Shown here one piece after another: positions 6,070 through 7,404 of a stretch of 7,404 nucleotides of DNA (position 1 is its first letter; every line of letters starts with the position of its first letter). A program made the position numbers and the translations under genes. The DNA comes from an uncultured Oscillibacter sp. (lineage in GTDB: Bacteria; Bacillota; Clostridia; Oscillospirales; Oscillospiraceae), in NCBI GenBank assembly GCA_902490355.1, contig CABUDN010000124.1:1-7404 (forward strand). The letters are read 5' to 3'. The notes under the pieces are model-generated. The model was not told the origin of the DNA. It ran no database searches and saw only the letters and a program-made list of their open reading frames with translations.

Positions 6070-6555
6070 TTACGCCTCCTCGCTCCGCCAGCCCTTGCAC
6101 ACGTCCACCCAGGCCGTGAAGTTGGACGAATACCGCTCCAGCTCTTCGCAAGTCATCTCCACGGCGCTGTTGTCGCTGCCGGCAGCGGGAAACACCGTCT
6201 CAAACCGGCGCAGCGATTCATCCAGATACACCTTCACATCCTCCGGCAGGGCAAAGGGGCACACGCCGCCCACGTCGTGTCCCACCAGGGTATGGGCCTC
6301 CTCAAAGGTCAGCATCTTGGCCTTGGTGTGGAACTGCGCCTTGTAGCGGCTGTTGTCCACCTTGGCATCTCCCGCCACCACCACGATGATGGGGTGCTCG
6401 TCCACCTTGAAGCTCAGACTCTTGGCAATGCGGGCGCCCTCCACGCCCACGGCCACCGCCGCCAGTTCCACCGTGGCGGAGGAAACTTCAAATTCCCGGA
6501 TGCGTCCGGCAATGCCCAGCGGTTCAAAATATGCTCTTACCTTTTCAATCGACAT
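6070..6555 (-). CDS. YbaK/EbsC-family aminoacyl-tRNA deacylase-like protein
   Basis: The 161-aa protein has the YbaK/ProRS INS-domain fold, whose members remove wrongly attached amino acids from tRNA (for example Cys or Ala from tRNA-Pro) in the cytosol. Seen: 'SSATVELAAVAVGVE' (25-39), where family members read S/T-x-T-V-E; 'RIAKSLSFKV' (42-51) with K45 at the position of the essential lysine; 'GDAKVDNSRYK' (62-72); and the loop 'GHDVGGVCPFALP' (92-104). It covers the whole usual domain length, with no fused synthetase. AGGAG (6570-6566) lies 10 nt before the ATG. It is 27 nt after ymdB and its final codons hold the SD for the next gene, so the two are likely coupled. The subfamily, and therefore which misacylated tRNA is cleared, cannot be told from sequence alone. 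Confidence 0.9.
   Translation of the reverse strand: MSIEKVRAYFEPLGIAGRIREFEVSSATVELAAVAVGVEGARIAKSLSFKVDEHPIIVVVAGDAKVDNSRYKAQFHTKAKMLTFEEAHTLVGHDVGGVCPFALPEDVKVYLDESLRRFETVFPAAGSDNSAVEMTCEELERYSSNFTAWVDVCKGWRSEEA
6075..6080 (-). promoter_or_regulatory. Ribosome binding site of the SbcD-like gene, inside the upstream gene
   Basis: A perfect AGGAGG on the minus strand sits 6 nt before the ATG at 6068 and overlaps the last codons of the YbaK-family gene, whose TAA (6072-6070) falls between the site and the start. A ribosome finishing the first gene can restart on the second. Confidence 0.85.
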
Positions 6556-6582
6556 CTTGATTCTGCTCCTATTCTGTTGGAA

Positions 6583-7356
6583 TTAGCGAAGATCTATGCG
6601 CTCCACACCGGTGCACCGGCCGGTGGCGGCGTCCAGAGTGAACACCGCGCCCTGCAGCTTGCAGGGGCCCGCCGCCGGACGGTACCGCCCCGGCAGGCCG
6701 CCCAGAAAGCCCTCCACGGACTGTGCCGGTTCAATGCCCAGCACAGATTCCACCGGTCCGGTCATGCCCAGGTCCGTGATATAGCCCATACCCTTGGGAT
6801 AGATATGTTCGTCGGCAGTGGGAACGTGGGTGTGGGTCCCCCACAGGGCGGACACCCGCCCGTCCAGATAATAGCCCATGGCCAGCTTTTCGCTGGTGGC
6901 CTCGGCGTGGAAATCCACCACGGTCAGCTCCGCCTCGCCCCGCTCCAGATTCCGGTCCGCCGCGGTAAAGGGATTGTCCGCTCCCCAGCTCAGATCGCAC
7001 CGGCCGATGAGGTTCAGCACCCGGATCCGTACGCCGCCCAGATCGAAGATCTCGCAGCCGTGGCCCGGCGCCCGGCCGGGCAGATTCGCCGGACGCAGCA
7101 GCCAGGACGTCTCGTCCAGGCACGCGGCGATCTGGGTTTTGCCGAAGGCATGGTTGCCCAGCGTCACGGCGTCGGCTCCGGCATCCCGGATCCGCCAGGC
7201 CTGCTCCTCCGTCAGCCCCACGCCGGAGGCGTTTTCCCCGTTGACCACGGTAAAGGTGATGTTTTTCAGCTTCTGCAGAGGCCGCAGGTGCCGCTCCAGG
7301 TGCCGCAGTCCCGGCTCCCCTACCACGTCTCCCACCGCCAGCACACGATACTCCAT
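6583..7356 (-). CDS. ymdB: YmdB-family metallophosphoesterase (2',3'-cyclic nucleotide phosphodiesterase, TIGR00282 type)
   Basis: The 257-aa protein matches YmdB, a cytoplasmic dinuclear-metal phosphodiesterase that in Bacillus acts on cyclic nucleotides and affects RNA turnover and multicellular behaviour. Metal ligands appear complete: D10 in 'VGDVVGEPG', E41 and N42 in 'VNGEN', N68 and H69 in 'GNHAFGK', H150 in 'DFHAEATSEK', and H175/H177 in 'GTHTHVPTAD'. 'YITDLGMTGP' (192-201) is another family block. Length agrees with the usual roughly 255-265 aa. The ATG at 7356 lines up with the normal family N terminus, so the gene looks complete, but only one genomic base is left upstream before adapter sequence begins; its SD and promoter are lost. 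'GNHAF' replaces the GNHTW/GNHVW I recall for other members. It is the first visible gene of the minus-strand operon. Confidence 0.92.
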   Translation of the reverse strand: MEYRVLAVGDVVGEPGLRHLERHLRPLQKLKNITFTVVNGENASGVGLTEEQAWRIRDAGADAVTLGNHAFGKTQIAACLDETSWLLRPANLPGRAPGHGCEIFDLGGVRIRVLNLIGRCDLSWGADNPFTAADRNLERGEAELTVVDFHAEATSEKLAMGYYLDGRVSALWGTHTHVPTADEHIYPKGMGYITDLGMTGPVESVLGIEPAQSVEGFLGGLPGRYRPAAGPCKLQGAVFTLDAATGRCTGVERIDLR

Positions 7357-7357
7357 G

Positions 7358-7404
7358 AGATCGGAAGAGCGTCGTGTAGGGAAAGAGTGTAGATCTCGGT
7401 GGTC
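7358..7404. other. Illumina TruSeq adapter contamination (not genomic)
   Basis: All 47 bases from 7358 to the end match the reverse complement of the TruSeq universal adapter: it opens with AGATCGGAAGAGCGTCGTG and continues through the known GTGTAGATCTCGGTGGTC. The leading A is the A-tail junction of library ligation, so the insert ends at 7357. A plus-strand reading frame across this end yields the peptide GRASCRERV, which is a translation of adapter and not a protein. Confidence 0.98.

Noticed and set aside
6277..7392. A 371-codon plus-strand frame ending in GRASCRERV
   Set aside because: It is antisense to the YbaK-family and ymdB genes and its C terminus is translated sequencing adapter.

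Overview
The window is a 7.4 kb piece of a GC-rich chromosome. It most likely comes from a member of the Clostridia in the Bacillota, and the Oscillospiraceae-like gut lineages would fit. This is inferred from the gene set (YmdB-type phosphodiesterase, YhaO/SbcD-like nuclease, YbaK/EbsC deacylase, type I asparaginase, cysteine desulfidase, AgcS symporter, DUF3298 protein), from AGGAGG-type ribosome binding sites, and from a tandem glycine riboswitch linked to an intrinsic terminator. It is not proven. The last 47 bases (7358-7404) are not biological: they are Illumina TruSeq adapter sequence left on the contig end, so genomic sequence stops at about 7357.

Layout from left to right. A single plus-strand gene (92-775) encodes a soluble DUF3298-type protein. 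Its last codons and its stop codon form a perfect 12-bp hairpin that serves as a bidirectional terminator. All other genes run on the minus strand. Read in their own direction they are: ymdB (7356-6583), a YbaK/EbsC-family deacylase (6555-6070), an SbcD/YhaO-like metallophosphoesterase (6068-4974) and type I asparaginase ansA (4967-3972). These four are packed with gaps of 27, 1 and 6 nt and look like one operon whose promoter lies beyond the contig end. After an 84-nt gap with its own sigma-A-like promoter comes an Fe-S L-cysteine desulfidase/serine dehydratase-like gene (3887-2613). A 424-nt gene-free leader follows (2612-2189). It holds a consensus promoter, a two-aptamer glycine riboswitch and an intrinsic terminator just before the ribosome binding site. 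The last gene is an alanine/glycine:cation symporter (2188-794).

The three genes nearest the riboswitch all touch amino-acid use: asparagine to aspartate and ammonia, cysteine (or serine) to pyruvate and ammonia (plus sulfide from cysteine), and sodium-coupled glycine/alanine transport controlled by glycine. The upstream operon is nucleic-acid and phosphodiester housekeeping. I found no mobile element, CRISPR array, tRNA, rRNA or defence system. The most interesting items are the riboswitch expression platform, the terminator built into a stop codon, the SbcD-like gene with no SbcC/YhaN partner beside it, and the adapter artefact.
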